A stretch of DNA of 64,000 bases from Texcoconibacillus texcoconensis (GCF_014202575.1 NZ_JACHHB010000006.1:62001-126000); one strand, 5' to 3'; numbered from the stretch's first letter, positions 44,573 to 55,175 are shown. Made by a program: numbers and translations. Notes: generated from the sequence alone by a model not told the origin.

Positions 44573-45433
44573 ATGGTTGCTTCAGTACAACCGTTAGACC
44601 CGGTTGCTTTTAACCTTGGTCCAATTACGGTCCAATGGTACGGTTTGATTATTGCCGTTGGGGCATTGCTCGGGTATTTATTAGCAAATCGAGAAGCAGA
44701 TCGACGAGGATTACCGAAAGATACACTCGCTGATTTACTAATTTTTGCGTTGCCAATTTCAATCATATCTGCGAGATTGTATTACGTCATCTTCCATTGG
44801 CAGCATTATGCTGGTGATTTAGGAAGGATCATTGCGATTTGGGAAGGTGGACTTGCAATCCATGGTGGTCTGATTGGGGCAGTGATTACTGCTGTCGTGT
44901 TCGCGAAAAAACGCGGACTATCATTTTGGAAGCTCGCTGATATTACCGCTCCTAGTATTTTGCTCGGTCAAGCGATCGGACGTTGGGGAAATTTTATGAA
45001 CCAAGAGGCTCACGGTGGGGAAGTGAGTCGCAGTTTTTTAGAAAACTTAATGCTTCCTGACTTTATCATTGATCAAATGTTTATTGATGGTGTCTATTAT
45101 CACCCGACGTTTTTATATGAGTCGTTATGGAACATTGTCGGTGTTGTTTTACTCCTGTTATTACGCAGGATGAATTTGCGTCGTGGTGAATTATTCTTAA
45201 CATACGTCATCTGGTACTCAGTTGGCCGCTTCTTTATTGAAGGAATGAGAACAGATAGTTTAATGATGTTTGATGTATTACGTACAGCACAAGTCATGTC
45301 AGTTTTACTTATCATCGGTGCCATTGGGCTCCTCATTTATCGACGTAAAGAAGGGTTAGCTAACATAAGGTATCTTGACGAAGAAACGAAGAAAAGTAAA
45401 AATAACGCACAAAAAGGAAAGAAGAAAAAGTAA
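44573..45433 (+). CDS. lgt: Prolipoprotein diacylglyceryl transferase
   Basis: Transfers diacylglycerol from phosphatidylglycerol to the lipobox cysteine of lipoproteins. 286 aa with seven membrane helices. The Lgt signature [14 protein letters not shown] is present at about 138, with HGGLIG upstream and [11 protein letters not shown] near 225. ATG 44573 follows GAGAGGTGG; a GTG nine bases earlier overlaps that site. The C-terminus is very basic ([14 protein letters not shown]). Confidence 0.95.
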   Translation: MVASVQPLDPVAFNLGPITVQWYGLIIAVGALLGYLLANREADRRGLPKDTLADLLIFALPISIISARLYYVIFHWQHYAGDLGRIIAIWEGGLAIHGGLIGAVITAVVFAKKRGLSFWKLADITAPSILLGQAIGRWGNFMNQEAHGGEVSRSFLENLMLPDFIIDQMFIDGVYYHPTFLYESLWNIVGVVLLLLLRRMNLRRGELFLTYVIWYSVGRFFIEGMRTDSLMMFDVLRTAQVMSVLLIIGAIGLLIYRRKEGLANIRYLDEETKKSKNNAQKGKKKK

Positions 45434-45459
45434 ACAGATTGTATGAAACGAGAGGGGAC

Positions 45460-45507
45460 TTGTTAAAACGGAAAAAGATGGTCACCTTCTATCGTCATCG
45501 TTGTTAA
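45460..45507 (+). CDS. Possible 15-aa leader ORF between lgt and yvoD
   Basis: TTG 45460 follows GAGGGG closely and encodes a basic 15-residue peptide (MLKRKKMVTFYRHRC), ending 29 bases before the yvoD start. Spacing is tight and no homologue is known to me; it may be chance. Confidence 0.2.
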   Translation: MLKRKKMVTFYRHRC

Positions 45508-45536
45508 TCAACCGAGTGATTTGGGGGTTTTTGAAA

Positions 45537-46481
45537 ATGGGTATGTTAAAACGAGGGTTGATGGTCGGTTTAAAAACGACATGGACGTTAGGGAAGATTA
45601 TCTTTCCGATTACGTTACTTGTGACGATGTTAAGTCACACACCTGTTATGGATCGTTTGACGTCACTACTTGCCCCTCTGATGTCTATTTTAGGGTTGTC
45701 AGGGGAAGCAGCCATCCCTCTCGTTCTAGGAAATGTATTGAATTTATATGCGGCAATCGGTGCGATTTTAACGCTTGAACTGACTGTGAAAGAAGTGTTT
45801 ATTTTAGCTGTGATGCTTTCGTTTTCTCATAATTTGTTTGTTGAATCAGCTGTTGCCAAGCAAGTTGGTTTAAAAATATGGGTCGTTTTGCTCGTGCGAA
45901 TTGGTTTAGCGCTCGTGTCAGCATGGTTGATCAACCTTTTTTGGCAAGGTGGGCAAGAGATTGCCGAATATGGCCTTGTTGCCAGTAGTCAAGAGACGGT
46001 GAATGGGTTTTGGCCAATCGTTTATCAAGGGGTTGAAAGCGCGGTACTTGGGATTGTCCAATTTGCTGCCATCGTGATCCCGATTATGATGGGTATTCAG
46101 ATCATGAAAGAATTAGGTTGGTTGAATGTGTTTTCTCGTTGGATGTCTCCGTTTACGAGAATGCTAGGTATTCGTGAAAATACATCCACGACGTTAGCTG
46201 CGGGGTTAATGTTTGGGCTTGCTTTTGGTGCTGGTGTGATGATTCAAGCGGTAAAAGAGGATGGTGTAGCGAAGAAAGACTTGTACCTCGTGTTTATCTT
46301 CCTCGTTGCTTGTCACGCGGTGATTGAAGATACGCTTATTTTTATTCCGCTAGGCATCCCGGTATGGCCGTTATTGATTATTCGCATTGTTACAGCAGTA
46401 CTTCTCACAGTGGCGGTGGCCGTTGTTTGGAACCGAAAAGAAAAAAGAGATGCAGAGGCGTCGAGGGCCTACGGGGCCTAA
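45537..46481 (+). CDS. yvoD: Nucleoside-recognition (gate) domain membrane protein YvoD
   Basis: 314-aa polytopic membrane protein of the Gate/nucleoside-recognition group related to spore-maturation SpmA/B; precise role unknown. Helices are clear (TLGKIIFPITLLVTMLS, LVLGNVLNLYAAIGAILTLE, LGIVQFAAIVIPIMMGIQI, IVTAVLLTVAVAVVW), and the AGLMFGLAFGAGVMIQ segment is conserved. ATG 45537 has GGGGG eight bases upstream; TTG 45501 has none. Same place as in B. subtilis between lgt and ppaX. Confidence 0.85.
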   Translation: MGMLKRGLMVGLKTTWTLGKIIFPITLLVTMLSHTPVMDRLTSLLAPLMSILGLSGEAAIPLVLGNVLNLYAAIGAILTLELTVKEVFILAVMLSFSHNLFVESAVAKQVGLKIWVVLLVRIGLALVSAWLINLFWQGGQEIAEYGLVASSQETVNGFWPIVYQGVESAVLGIVQFAAIVIPIMMGIQIMKELGWLNVFSRWMSPFTRMLGIRENTSTTLAAGLMFGLAFGAGVMIQAVKEDGVAKKDLYLVFIFLVACHAVIEDTLIFIPLGIPVWPLLIIRIVTAVLLTVAVAVVWNRKEKRDAEASRAYGA

Positions 46482-46500
46482 TTAAGAAAGGAGAGGTAAT

Positions 46501-47163
46501 GTGAAACCGATTTTTAAAGATGTCGATACATTGCTATTTGATTTAGATGGAACGCTAGTTAATACAGTAGAGTTAATTATTAGTTCATTTTTGCATACAT
46601 TAGATCAATTTAAACCTGGTGAATATACGCGAGAAGATGCGATTTCGTTTATTGGGCCACAATTGGCAGATACGTTTCAAAGGATTGATCCTGAGCGTGC
46701 GAAAGAAATGGAACATGTATATCGCACATATAACCATGAGAAGCACGATGAACTCGTTGAAGAATATGAAGGGGTTTATGAAACAGTTGAACGGTTGTAC
46801 CAGGAAGGTTATAAAATGGCGATCGTTACAACGAAGCGTCGTGAAACGGCGGAACGTGGATTAAAACTTTCTCGTCTTGAGCGTTTCTTCGATGTCACCA
46901 TTACACTCGATGATGTTGAAGAAGTAAAACCAGCAACTGAACCTCTTGATAAAGCATTGACACAACTTGGCTCATCAAGAGTGAGCGCGCTAATGATCGG
47001 CGATAGTAAGCATGATATCCTTGGTGGACAAAATGCGAACACGTATACAGCCGGCGTCGCATGGACGATCCAAGGAAAAGACAAGTTGGCAAGTTACAAG
47101 CCGGATGTCATGCTTGAAACAATGCCAGAATTGCTGACTCACCTAGGGGTCGAGGAGACATGA
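46501..47163 (+). CDS. ppaX: Pyrophosphatase PpaX (HAD family)
   Basis: Hydrolyses the pyrophosphate made when HprK dephosphorylates HPr-Ser-P, pulling that reaction forward. 220 aa: nucleophile Asp14 in FDLDGTLVNT, cap domain about 20-85, TTKRRETAERGL with motif II/III residues and GDSKHDILGG motif IV. Starts at GTG 46501 after AAAGGAGAGG; overlaps yvoF by four bases (ATGA). Linkage to hprK supports the specific name over a generic phosphoglycolate phosphatase. Confidence 0.92.
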   Translation: MKPIFKDVDTLLFDLDGTLVNTVELIISSFLHTLDQFKPGEYTREDAISFIGPQLADTFQRIDPERAKEMEHVYRTYNHEKHDELVEEYEGVYETVERLYQEGYKMAIVTTKRRETAERGLKLSRLERFFDVTITLDDVEEVKPATEPLDKALTQLGSSRVSALMIGDSKHDILGGQNANTYTAGVAWTIQGKDKLASYKPDVMLETMPELLTHLGVEET

Positions 47164-47669
47164 GTCGGCGGACAGACCGTTATCCTGTGAAGTCGTCGAA
47201 TTCACTTTGGCAAGTGTATCGTACGGTATCGTTTTTTAAAGTCATGAAAACTTTCATTGTTATTCAGCTTTGTCGTTATAGTCCATTTATGTCAGTGAAA
47301 AATTGGTTATACCGTACGTTTCTCGGTATGGAAGTTGGAAGTCAGACGTCTGTAGCTTTAATGGTCATGGTAGATATTATGTTTCCTGAAAAAATTAAGA
47401 TTGGTCGTAATTGTGTGATTGGCTACAATACGACGATTCTTACGCACGAATACTTAATTGATGAATACCGCCTCGGTGACGTTGTCATTGGCGATGAAGT
47501 GATGATCGGCGCTAATTCGACAATTTTACCAGGGGTGACGATTGGTGATGGGGCTGTGGTTTCGGCAGCAACGCTTGTCAATAAAGATGTGCCTCCGGGT
47601 GCATTTGTCGGAGGCAACCCAATGCAAGTGATAAAAATAAATCAACAAGAGACATCGATGAAAGAATAA
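47160..47669 (+). CDS. yvoF: Left-handed beta-helix acyltransferase YvoF
   Basis: 169-aa O-acetyltransferase-like protein. N-terminal helix region to about 55, then hexapeptide repeats (IGRNCVIGYNTTILTHEYLI, IGDEVMIGANSTILPGVTIG, DGAVVSAATLVNKDVPPGAF) ending in the VGGNPMQVI motif of maltose/galactoside acetyltransferases. The acceptor is unknown. Last gene of the hprK operon, ATGA-coupled to ppaX, followed by a terminator. Confidence 0.88.
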   Translation: MSRRTDRYPVKSSNSLWQVYRTVSFFKVMKTFIVIQLCRYSPFMSVKNWLYRTFLGMEVGSQTSVALMVMVDIMFPEKIKIGRNCVIGYNTTILTHEYLIDEYRLGDVVIGDEVMIGANSTILPGVTIGDGAVVSAATLVNKDVPPGAFVGGNPMQVIKINQQETSMKE

Positions 47670-47723
47670 ATTTTCGTCTAACTGGTTTATTTCAGAGGTG
47701 GAAATATTCAAAAAACAAATGGG

Positions 47724-47765
47724 AACGCATGAGGTTTCAGACAAGAAATCTCATGCGTTTTTTTA
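47724..47765 (+). terminator. Terminator of the hprK operon
   Basis: AACGCATGAGGTTTC pairs with GAAATCTCATGCGTT with one mismatch, loop AGACAA, followed by six or more T. Confidence 0.9.
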
Positions 47766-47828
47766 TTGCCCTGTCCACTAAACAGTCGTGAAATCACATA
47801 TTAATCGCCTTATTCACATGGTTGGAGT

Positions 47829-48348
47829 TTCGGACAGAAAGGGGAGAAAAAGTAGTGGGTCTGTCCGAATAAGAAGTGAATTCGGACAGAAAGAGGGGGA
47901 AATGCAGCGTAACTGTCCGAATAAGAGGGTTATTCGGACAGAAAGAGGGGGAAAAGCAGCGTAACTGTCCGAATAAGAGGGTTATTCGGACAGAAAGAGG
48001 GGGAAAAGCAGCGTAACTGTCCGAATAAGAGGGATATTCGGACAGAAAGAGGGGGAAAAGCAGCGTAACTGTCCGAATAAGAGGGTTATTCGGACAGAAA
48101 GAGTAGAAAAAGCAGCGTAACTGTCCGAATAAGAGGTGAATTCGGACAGAAAGAGTAGAAAAAGCAGCGTAACTGTCCGAATAAGAGGGATATTCGTACA
48201 GAAAGAGGGGGAAAAGCAGCGTAACTGTCCGAATAAGAGGGTTATTCGGACAGAAAGGGAAGAAAAAGTAGTGTAACTGTCCGAATAAGAGGTGAATTCG
48301 GACAAAAAGGGGAGAAAAGTAGTGGATCTGTCCGAACCCAAGGAGTAT
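47829..48348. repeat. Ten-copy 52-bp tandem repeat forming a row of hairpins
   Basis: TTCGGACAG or a one-base variant starts at 47829, 47881, 47933, 47985, 48037, 48089, 48141, 48193, 48245 and 48297: an exact period of 52. A decayed eleventh unit reaches about 48388. At each junction CTGTCCGAATAA, GAGGG, TTATTCGGACAG forms a perfect 12-bp hairpin, or a slightly shorter one (TATTC, AATTC variants). The unit interior is purine-rich (AAAGAGGGGGAAAAGCAGCG). No start/ribosome-site pair; an open minus-strand frame is a by-product of the repeat. Confidence 0.95.
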
Positions 48349-48504
48349 CCGAACAATTGAAGAGGAAAAGAGTCCGAGCTTTCCGAAAAAACTAAGCTGA
48401 GAAGTGTATCTTCTTCCACTGGGTGGTTATTAGCTGAAAACACCCTCGGAACCGTTTACAATTATAGGTAACGAAAAAAGAGTGAATTGATTGAAAGTTT
48501 TCGG

Positions 48505-48533
48505 TTGACGGTAAACGGGAACAAAGGTAGACT
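48505..48533 (+). promoter_or_regulatory. Sigma-A promoter of the his operon
   Basis: TTGACG at 48505-48510, 17-base spacer, TAGACT at 48528-48533. Start near 48540, giving a leader of about 120 bases in which I see no T-box or histidine-rich leader peptide. Confidence 0.7.
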
Positions 48534-48662
48534 ACTATTTAAAGTTCTTTATTATATTATCACGTTAGCGAACTAAAGTAACGGAGTGCGAAGGATCGCT
48601 GTTCTTCGTTTCTATGACCTTTGAGAAGCCTTTATTTGAATTTACAGAGTGAGGTGGCATAA

Positions 48663-49850
48663 ATGGTAAAACCTTTAATGTTTGAAAAACCAACAGGAAT
48701 GCGCGATACACTGCCGAATTTATATCGTGTAAAAGAAAGCATTCGTAAAAAGACTAGTACTGAAATGCGTCAGTGGGGGTATGAACCGATTGAAACCCCG
48801 ACATTAGAATATTTTGATACAGTTGGTTATGCGTCAGCAATATTAGAGCAACAACTTTTCAAATTGTTAGACCAACAAGGTCATCCCCTTGTTCTTCGTC
48901 CAGACATGACAGCACCGATTGCGCGCATTGCAGCATCAACGTTGAAAGAAAAACAACGTCCAGTTCGTTTAACATATGATGCAAATGTGTTTCGTGCACA
49001 ACAGCGTGAAGGTGGAAAAACAGCGGAATTCGAACAAGTGGGCGTTGAATTAATCGGAGACGAAACGGTAAGTGCAGACGGTGAAGTGATAGCGTTAATG
49101 CTCTCGGCAATGAACCGCATTGAACTGCAAGACGTACAAGTTGCGATCGGGAATGTCGCGTTCGTTCATGCATTACTCATCGATATTCTTGGGAGCGAAG
49201 AACGGGCAGAAGTTTTAAAACGTTATTTATATGAAAAAAATTACGTTGGCTTCCGTCGTCATGTCGAGTCGCTTTCCTTATCTTCGATTGATAAACGTCG
49301 ACTCGAAAAGTTACTAAAACTTCGCGGCGGACGAGAAGTTTTAGATGAAGCTTATGGAATCGCGGAAACTGAAGAAGCACGACAGGCACTTGATGACTTG
49401 GTGCAGCTATCCGATGTTTTAACCTCTTTCGGTGTCGAGGAAAACGTCCGTTTTGACTTAAATTTACTGATGCATATGAGTTACTACACAGGTGTTGTTT
49501 TTGAAGCGTATAGTTCAAATCTTGGCTACCCAATAGGAAGTGGAGGCCGCTATGATGAACTGTTGCGCCGGTTCGATCAACAAGAGGCAGCAACAGGCTT
49601 TGGCTTACGTCTCGATTTACTAGTGGAAGCGTTAGGGTCAGCTGAAGTTGAACAAGAGCAATCTACGTGTCTCATTTTCAGCCATGAGCGAAGAGCAGAG
49701 GCAGTTCGAGAAGCGAAGCGTCTTCGAGAAAATGGAGAAACGGTGGTTTTACAAGATATTGCAGGGATTGCTGATGTTGATGCGTTTTCCCAAGCGTATC
49801 CAAAGGTTGAGTATTTGATTGGAACGAACGGGGGTGGCTCAAGTGAATAA
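48663..49850 (+). CDS. hisZ: ATP phosphoribosyltransferase regulatory subunit HisZ
   Basis: Histidyl-tRNA-synthetase-like protein that forms an octamer with short HisG and carries feedback inhibition by histidine. 395 aa: class II synthetase-like fold with motif 2-like [33 protein letters not shown] and the glycine-rich [14 protein letters not shown]; it lacks the synthetase anticodon domain. GAGGTG precedes the ATG. First gene of the his operon, overlapping hisG by eight bases. Confidence 0.95.
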   Translation: MVKPLMFEKPTGMRDTLPNLYRVKESIRKKTSTEMRQWGYEPIETPTLEYFDTVGYASAILEQQLFKLLDQQGHPLVLRPDMTAPIARIAASTLKEKQRPVRLTYDANVFRAQQREGGKTAEFEQVGVELIGDETVSADGEVIALMLSAMNRIELQDVQVAIGNVAFVHALLIDILGSEERAEVLKRYLYEKNYVGFRRHVESLSLSSIDKRRLEKLLKLRGGREVLDEAYGIAETEEARQALDDLVQLSDVLTSFGVEENVRFDLNLLMHMSYYTGVVFEAYSSNLGYPIGSGGRYDELLRRFDQQEAATGFGLRLDLLVEALGSAEVEQEQSTCLIFSHERRAEAVREAKRLRENGETVVLQDIAGIADVDAFSQAYPKVEYLIGTNGGGSSE

Positions 49851-50493
49851 TGAATGGTTAACGATTGCGATGCCAAAAGGACGTATTTTTGATGAAGCGG
49901 TTGAATTACTAAGGCTTGCTGGATATGATCTTCCACCCGAATTTGAAGAGTCACGAAAACTGATTATCGAATCGGAAAGTGCGGGAATGCGTTTTATTTT
50001 AGCCAAGCCAATGGATGTGCCAACTTATGTTGAACATGGTGTTTGTGACGTTGGTGTAGCAGGAAAAGACGTGTTGATTGAAGAAGAACGTGATGTGTAT
50101 GAATTATTAGATTTACAAATTAGTGCTTGTTATATGGCGGTAGCGGCTCTGCCTGGTTATGAACGTAAGAAGGACATCGCTCCGAAAGTGGCGACGAAGT
50201 ATCCGAACTTAGCTTCGAGTTATTTCCGTGCACAAGGCGAGCAAGTAGAAATGATTAAGTTAAACGGCTCGATCGAACTAGCGCCACTTGTCGGCCTTGC
50301 AGATCGCATTGTCGATATCGTGTCAACAGGTCAGACATTGAAGGAAAACGGATTAGTCGAAACTGAGGAAATGATGACGATCACATCCCGTCTCATCGTC
50401 AATCCAGTCAGTTACCGTATGAAAGCAGCGGCGATTGATGAGATGGTCACAAGGTTAGAGCCTGTGATCGCAAAGGAGGAGACCTCGGAATGA
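49843..50493 (+). CDS. hisG: ATP phosphoribosyltransferase, short form
   Basis: First step of histidine synthesis (ATP plus PRPP). 216 aa, the short form that needs His[17 protein letters not shown] at the start and [25 protein letters not shown] (PRPP site) are visible. Start GTG 49843 lies inside the end of hisZ with GGGGGTGG upstream. Overlaps hisD by four bases. Confidence 0.95.
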   Translation: MNNEWLTIAMPKGRIFDEAVELLRLAGYDLPPEFEESRKLIIESESAGMRFILAKPMDVPTYVEHGVCDVGVAGKDVLIEEERDVYELLDLQISACYMAVAALPGYERKKDIAPKVATKYPNLASSYFRAQGEQVEMIKLNGSIELAPLVGLADRIVDIVSTGQTLKENGLVETEEMMTITSRLIVNPVSYRMKAAAIDEMVTRLEPVIAKEETSE

Positions 50494-51776
50494 GCCGGTT
50501 AAAAGTTGTTCAAGTTGATGACCAAGTGACTTTGAAACGTTCTGTCGATGAAGGGACAGATGAACAATGGCAAGCTGTTCAATCGATTTTACAAGATGTG
50601 CAAAAGCGAGGAGATAAAGCAGTCGCGGACTATACGGACAAGTTTGATGGTGTTCGTCCATCACCTGTCCAAGTGAGTGGTGAAGAAGTCGAACGCGCCT
50701 ATGAAAACTTTGCAACAGCCGATCTCCAAATCATTCGCGATGCGATCGCAAACCTTCGTGACTTTCACGAGCGACAAGTACAACAGTCGTGGTTTACGAC
50801 AAAGCAAGATGGGACATTACTTGGGCAAAAAGTGACCCCACTTGATGCAGCAGGTGTATATGTCCCGGGTGGAACGGCGATTTATCCATCTTCGATTTTA
50901 ATGAACGTCATTCCTGCACAAGTCGCAGGCGTTGAACGCATTGCGATGGTCTCCCCGCCTGATGAAAAGGGATGCTTAGCCGATTCGGTTCTTGTCACAG
51001 CAGCAGAACTTGGTGTAAAGGAAATTTATAAAATCGGTGGTGCACAAGCGATTGGCGCTCTGGCTTATGGCACGGAGACGATCGATCCTGTCGACAAAAT
51101 TGTCGGCCCCGGAAACATATTTGTTGCCTTAGCAAAGCGTGCTGTCTTTGGCACTGTCGATATCGATATGATCGCAGGACCAAGTGAAATCGTCGTGTTA
51201 GCCGATGAATCAGCGAAGCCTACATATATTGCTGCTGATCTTTTAAGTCAAGCTGAACACGACCCAATGTCATCAGCGGTCCTCGTCACATCATCGAAGC
51301 GACTAGCAGAAGAAGTGGCAGAAGAAGTCGACCGCCAACTAGAAACGTTACCACGCCGAGACGTTGCTGAAGCATCGATCAAAAATTACGGTGCTGCTTA
51401 TGTTACATCAACGTGGCAAGAAGCCATCGATACCGTCAATACACTCGCACCTGAACATTTGGAAATTATGACTAATGACCCGATGAAAGAGCTCGGCTCG
51501 ATTCGCCACGCAGGTGCGATTTTTCTCGGTGAACATAGTTCAGAGCCAGTCGGTGATTATTTTGCAGGGCCGAACCACGTGTTACCGACAAATGGAACGG
51601 CCCGTTTCTCAAGTCCATTAAATGTAGAGGATTTCACGAAAAAATCGAGTGTCATTTCTTATAGCCAAGAAGCGATACAAAATAACGGAGAGGCGATCGC
51701 ACGTTTTGCGCGCCTTGAAGGTTTAGATGCACACGCACGTGCTGTCGAAAAAAGATTGGGGGATCAAGATGAGTGA
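50490..51776 (+). CDS. hisD: Histidinol dehydrogenase
   Basis: Last two oxidation steps from histidinol to histidine, zinc and NAD dependent. 428 aa with [44 protein letters not shown] (zinc ligands) and [21 protein letters not shown] 50490 overlaps the hisG stop; GAGGAG upstream. Eight-base overlap with hisB. Confidence 0.96.
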   Translation: MSRLKVVQVDDQVTLKRSVDEGTDEQWQAVQSILQDVQKRGDKAVADYTDKFDGVRPSPVQVSGEEVERAYENFATADLQIIRDAIANLRDFHERQVQQSWFTTKQDGTLLGQKVTPLDAAGVYVPGGTAIYPSSILMNVIPAQVAGVERIAMVSPPDEKGCLADSVLVTAAELGVKEIYKIGGAQAIGALAYGTETIDPVDKIVGPGNIFVALAKRAVFGTVDIDMIAGPSEIVVLADESAKPTYIAADLLSQAEHDPMSSAVLVTSSKRLAEEVAEEVDRQLETLPRRDVAEASIKNYGAAYVTSTWQEAIDTVNTLAPEHLEIMTNDPMKELGSIRHAGAIFLGEHSSEPVGDYFAGPNHVLPTNGTARFSSPLNVEDFTKKSSVISYSQEAIQNNGEAIARFARLEGLDAHARAVEKRLGDQDE

Positions 51777-52359
51777 ACGAAATGCAACAAAACAACGTTA
51801 TACAAATGAAACAGAAATTGATTTGCAATTGGACATCGACGGAACTGGTGAGGCGACGATAGATACAGGCGTACCGTTTTTAACGCACATGCTTGACTTA
51901 TTCACAAAGCATGGACAGTTTGACGTCAATATTCAAGCGAACGGAGACACAGATGTTGATGACCACCATACGACTGAAGATATCGGCATCGTACTCGGTC
52001 AAGCGCTCCTCGAAGCGGTCGGCGATAAAAAAGGAATCCGTCGCTATGGTGATGCGTTCGTTCCGATGGATGATGTGCTCGCGCACGTCGTCGTCGATAT
52101 TAGTAATCGCCCACATTTGGAATTTCGTGCCGAACTACCACAAGCAAAAGTTGGCACATTTGACACAGAGCTCGTCCACGAGTTTCTTTGGAAGCTAGCT
52201 GTTGAAGCACGAATCAATTTACACGTAAACGTCCATTACGGACATAATACCCACCATATCATCGAAGCGATTTTCAAAGCACTCGGACGGGCATTGAACG
52301 AAGCGACAAGCATCGACCCAAACGTCAAAGGCATCCCATCCACGAAAGGAATGTTATAA
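51769..52359 (+). CDS. hisB: Imidazoleglycerol-phosphate dehydratase
   Basis: Manganese-dependent dehydration of imidazole glycerol phosphate. 196 aa, monofunctional. Metal-binding histidine motifs [24 protein letters not shown] and [14 protein letters not shown] are intact. ATG 51769 follows GGGGGATCAAG; a longer frame from further upstream lies inside hisD without a ribosome site. Abuts hisH. Confidence 0.95.
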   Translation: MSERNATKQRYTNETEIDLQLDIDGTGEATIDTGVPFLTHMLDLFTKHGQFDVNIQANGDTDVDDHHTTEDIGIVLGQALLEAVGDKKGIRRYGDAFVPMDDVLAHVVVDISNRPHLEFRAELPQAKVGTFDTELVHEFLWKLAVEARINLHVNVHYGHNTHHIIEAIFKALGRALNEATSIDPNVKGIPSTKGML

Positions 52360-53001
52360 ATGATCGGTGTCGTCGATTATGGCATGGGCAACTTGCACAG
52401 TGTCAGTAGAGCTCTAGAGCGCCTCGGTCATCATTATTTCATCTCCGGAGATGCCGAAGAGCTAGTTGCCAAAAGCGATGGACTCATCTTGCCTGGAGTC
52501 GGTGCCTTTCCAGATGCCATGAAAGAATTAGACCGCCAAGGCTTAACCAACATGCTAAAAACATGGGCCAATGACGGACGACCATTACTCGGGATATGCC
52601 TAGGGATGCAATTATTGTTGGAAAGAAGTGAAGAACATGGACATACGACCGGTCTTTGTTTATTGCCGGGCCATGTCTATCGTTTTTCAGGTGAGACGAG
52701 TGAGGGCACCACTTACAAAGTGCCACATATGGGATGGAATTTATTGCGTTACCACAAGGAAGATCATCCGATGTTACAAGAAGTTGAACCTGGTCACGTC
52801 TATTTCGTGCACTCTTATGTTGCAAGCGTAGAAGAAGATGTGCTGATTGCTTCTGCTGAATATGACGTCCTTGTCCCTGCCGTCATCGGACGTGAAAACG
52901 TGTGGGGAACACAGTTTCACCCTGAAAAGAGTAGTGATATCGGAATGCGTATGTTGAAAAACTTTGCTAAGGCAGTTGAGGAGGGAAGCGGACGTGTTTA
53001 A
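52360..53001 (+). CDS. hisH: Imidazole glycerol phosphate synthase glutaminase subunit
   Basis: Class I glutamine amidotransferase that feeds ammonia to HisF. 213 aa: nucleophile Cys80 in GICLGMQLL, His-Glu pair in [10 protein letters not shown], and the GVGAFPDAM oxyanion region. Starts at the base after the hisB stop, with AAAGGA upstream. Overlaps hisA by eight bases. Confidence 0.95.
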   Translation: MIGVVDYGMGNLHSVSRALERLGHHYFISGDAEELVAKSDGLILPGVGAFPDAMKELDRQGLTNMLKTWANDGRPLLGICLGMQLLLERSEEHGHTTGLCLLPGHVYRFSGETSEGTTYKVPHMGWNLLRYHKEDHPMLQEVEPGHVYFVHSYVASVEEDVLIASAEYDVLVPAVIGRENVWGTQFHPEKSSDIGMRMLKNFAKAVEEGSGRV

Positions 53002-53722
53002 TGTATATCCAGCGATCGATATTCGTGGCGGAAAGTGTGTACGATTGATGCAAGGAGATTATGATCGTGAGACGGTGTATGGTGATTCGCCACAAGCAAT
53101 GGCGGAGCGATTTGTTGACGAAGGGGCTTCTTGGATTCATCTCGTCGATTTAGACGGGGCGAAAGAAGGAAAACCTGTCAATGATGCGTATGTACTGGAT
53201 GTTGCTAAAAACTTGCCTGTTCGTGTTCAAGTCGGTGGAGGTATTCGGACAGAAGAAGATGCCGCTCGTTATTTAGAAAACGGTGTTGACCGGATTATCC
53301 TCGGTAGCTCTGCGGTGTCTGATCCGGATTTTGTAAAAGCGATGCTCGCTCGCTTCGGTGGTGAGCGTGTCGCAATCGGGATCGATGCTCGAGATGGTTT
53401 TGTGGCAACAGAAGGTTGGTTAGAGACATCTGAAGTCCGTGCAGAAACACTAGGTGAAGAGCTTGTCAAACACGGGGCGGAAGTATTTATCACAACAGAT
53501 ATTTCCCGCGATGGCATGCTTAGCGGTCCGAACGTTGAGGCAATCGCACGTCTTGCTGAAGTAACGGGTAAAGAAGTGATTGCTTCAGGTGGGGTGAGTC
53601 AGCTTTCTGATTTAAAAGAACTGAATGCGAAGCAATCGGTCGGTGTTGCAGGTGCGATTGTTGGAAAAGCATTATACACCGATCAGTTTTCTTTGTCTGA
53701 TGCGCTTAGGGAGGTAGAATAA
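52994..53722 (+). CDS. hisA: Phosphoribosylformimino-5-aminoimidazole carboxamide ribotide isomerase
   Basis: TIM-barrel Amadori isomerase of histidine synthesis. 242 aa; catalytic Asp in [14 protein letters not shown] and the second Asp in [13 protein letters not shown]; phosphate-binding [10 protein letters not shown] and ASGGVS. GTG 52994 follows GAGGAGGG; the longer frame has no ribosome site. Confidence 0.95.
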   Translation: MFNVYPAIDIRGGKCVRLMQGDYDRETVYGDSPQAMAERFVDEGASWIHLVDLDGAKEGKPVNDAYVLDVAKNLPVRVQVGGGIRTEEDAARYLENGVDRIILGSSAVSDPDFVKAMLARFGGERVAIGIDARDGFVATEGWLETSEVRAETLGEELVKHGAEVFITTDISRDGMLSGPNVEAIARLAEVTGKEVIASGGVSQLSDLKELNAKQSVGVAGAIVGKALYTDQFSLSDALREVE

Positions 53723-53724
53723 CT

Positions 53725-54483
53725 GTGTTAACGAAACGGATCGTTCCATGTTTAGACGTAAAAGAAGGTAGGGTCGTAAAAGGCATTCAGTTTCTCGAAC
53801 TTCGCGATGCGGGAGACCCTGTAGAGTTAGCGGCGGTTTATGATGAGCAAGGCGCCGATGAACTCGTGTTTCTTGATATTTCTGCCTCTCATGAAGGCCG
53901 CGAAACGATGGTAGATGTCGTTAAACAAGTCGCAGGTGAATTAGCGATCCCGTTTACTGTTGGAGGAGGGATCAATTCACTTGAAGACATGAAGCGTATT
54001 TTACGAGCAGGTGCTGACAAAGTGTCTTTAAATACAGCAGCAGTCAAACGCCCGGAACTTGTATCTGAAGGTGCCGACTTTTTTGGCAGCCAATGTATCG
54101 TCGTTGCTATCGATGCAAAATGGGACGATGATCTCAAGTCGTGGCGGATTTATACGCATGGTGGCAGGACGCCAACTGATTGGGAAGTTGTTGAATGGGC
54201 ACAAGAAGTCGTTCGTCGTGGCGCGGGGGAAATCTTGCTCACAAGTATGGATCAAGATGGTGAAAAAACAGGTTTTGCGACAGCCTTGACGAAGTATGTA
54301 GGTGAAAATGTATCTGTCCCTGTCATCGCTTCAGGGGGAGCAGGGTCAAAAGAGGATTTTTACGACGTGTTTACTGATGCGAATGCAGACGCCGCGCTGG
54401 CTGCGTCGATTTTTCATTACAAAGAGACGTCTATTGAAGAAGTGAAACGGTTTTTAAAACAAAAAGGAGTCGATATCCGATGA
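53725..54483 (+). CDS. hisF: Imidazole glycerol phosphate synthase cyclase subunit
   Basis: TIM-barrel partner of HisH that closes the imidazole ring. 252 aa; catalytic Asp in [13 protein letters not shown] and in [22 protein letters not shown] and [11 protein letters not shown] bind phosphate. GTG start with GGGAGG upstream. Overlaps hisI by four bases. Confidence 0.96.
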   Translation: MLTKRIVPCLDVKEGRVVKGIQFLELRDAGDPVELAAVYDEQGADELVFLDISASHEGRETMVDVVKQVAGELAIPFTVGGGINSLEDMKRILRAGADKVSLNTAAVKRPELVSEGADFFGSQCIVVAIDAKWDDDLKSWRIYTHGGRTPTDWEVVEWAQEVVRRGAGEILLTSMDQDGEKTGFATALTKYVGENVSVPVIASGGAGSKEDFYDVFTDANADAALAASIFHYKETSIEEVKRFLKQKGVDIR

Positions 54484-55130
54484 GCTTAACGATCGATTGG
54501 GAAGCACTCCACTTTGACGAACAAGGGTTGTTACCGGCTATTGTTCAGGACGCAGTAAGTAAAGAAGTACTCACACTTGCCTACATGAATAAAACGTCGC
54601 TTGAAAAAACAATCGAAACGAAAGAAACGTGGTTTTATAGTCGCTCAAGGCAAGAGTTATGGCATAAAGGTGAAACGAGTGGGAATACGCAACGGGTTGT
54701 CGACATTCGACTCGATTGTGACCAAGATGCGCTTGTTGTGCTTGTAGAACCGACTGGCCCTGCTTGTCATACAGGGGCATACAGCTGTTTTCAAAGTGCT
54801 AACAAACAAGGTTCACAAGCCGATTCAGATCGTTTTGCAATCATCCAAGAACTGGAACAAGTGATTGCAAAACGGGAGGCAGAGCGACCTGAAGGTGCTT
54901 ATACGACGTATTTGTTTGAAAAAGGCGTCGATAAAATTTTAAAGAAAGTCGGAGAAGAAGCTTCGGAAGTGATTATTGCCGCCAAAGATTATGATAAAGA
55001 AGAGTTAACATGGGAAACGGCTGACCTTCTTTACCATCTTCTTGTATTACTTCGTGAACAAAAGCTTCCGCTTGATGATGTTCTCAATCGTCTTCATGAA
55101 CGTCATTCAACGAAAACGTCTACTCAATAA
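54480..55130 (+). CDS. hisI: Bifunctional phosphoribosyl-AMP cyclohydrolase / phosphoribosyl-ATP diphosphatase
   Basis: Fusion of HisI (about 1-112) and HisE (about 120-210). 216 aa. HisI zinc and catalytic motifs: [43 protein letters not shown]. His[21 protein letters not shown] and [14 protein letters not shown]. Last gene of a tightly overlapped operon that lacks hisC, as in B. subtilis where hisC lies elsewhere. Confidence 0.95.
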   Translation: MSLTIDWEALHFDEQGLLPAIVQDAVSKEVLTLAYMNKTSLEKTIETKETWFYSRSRQELWHKGETSGNTQRVVDIRLDCDQDALVVLVEPTGPACHTGAYSCFQSANKQGSQADSDRFAIIQELEQVIAKREAERPEGAYTTYLFEKGVDKILKKVGEEASEVIIAAKDYDKEELTWETADLLYHLLVLLREQKLPLDDVLNRLHERHSTKTSTQ

Positions 55131-55144
55131 TCATAGAACCAATG

Positions 55145-55175
55145 AAAGGCTGATGTTCGATACGTCAGCCTTTAC
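55145..55175 (+). terminator. Weak terminator of the his operon
   Basis: AAAGGCTGA pairs perfectly with TCAGCCTTT (11-base loop), but only TTTACC follows instead of a clear T run. Confidence 0.55.

Noticed and set aside
47829-48388. CRISPR array
   Set aside because: The entire 52-bp unit is conserved; there are no unique spacers and no cas genes in the window.
47982-48443. 153-residue minus-strand reading frame in the tandem array
   Set aside because: It only reflects a repeat free of stops in one frame. The period of 52 is not a multiple of three, so no repeated peptide unit of that length is maintained, there is no ribosome site, and the peptide is low-complexity.
48540-48662. T-box or histidine leader in front of hisZ
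   Set aside because: No T-box core or specifier stem and no run of histidine codons can be found.
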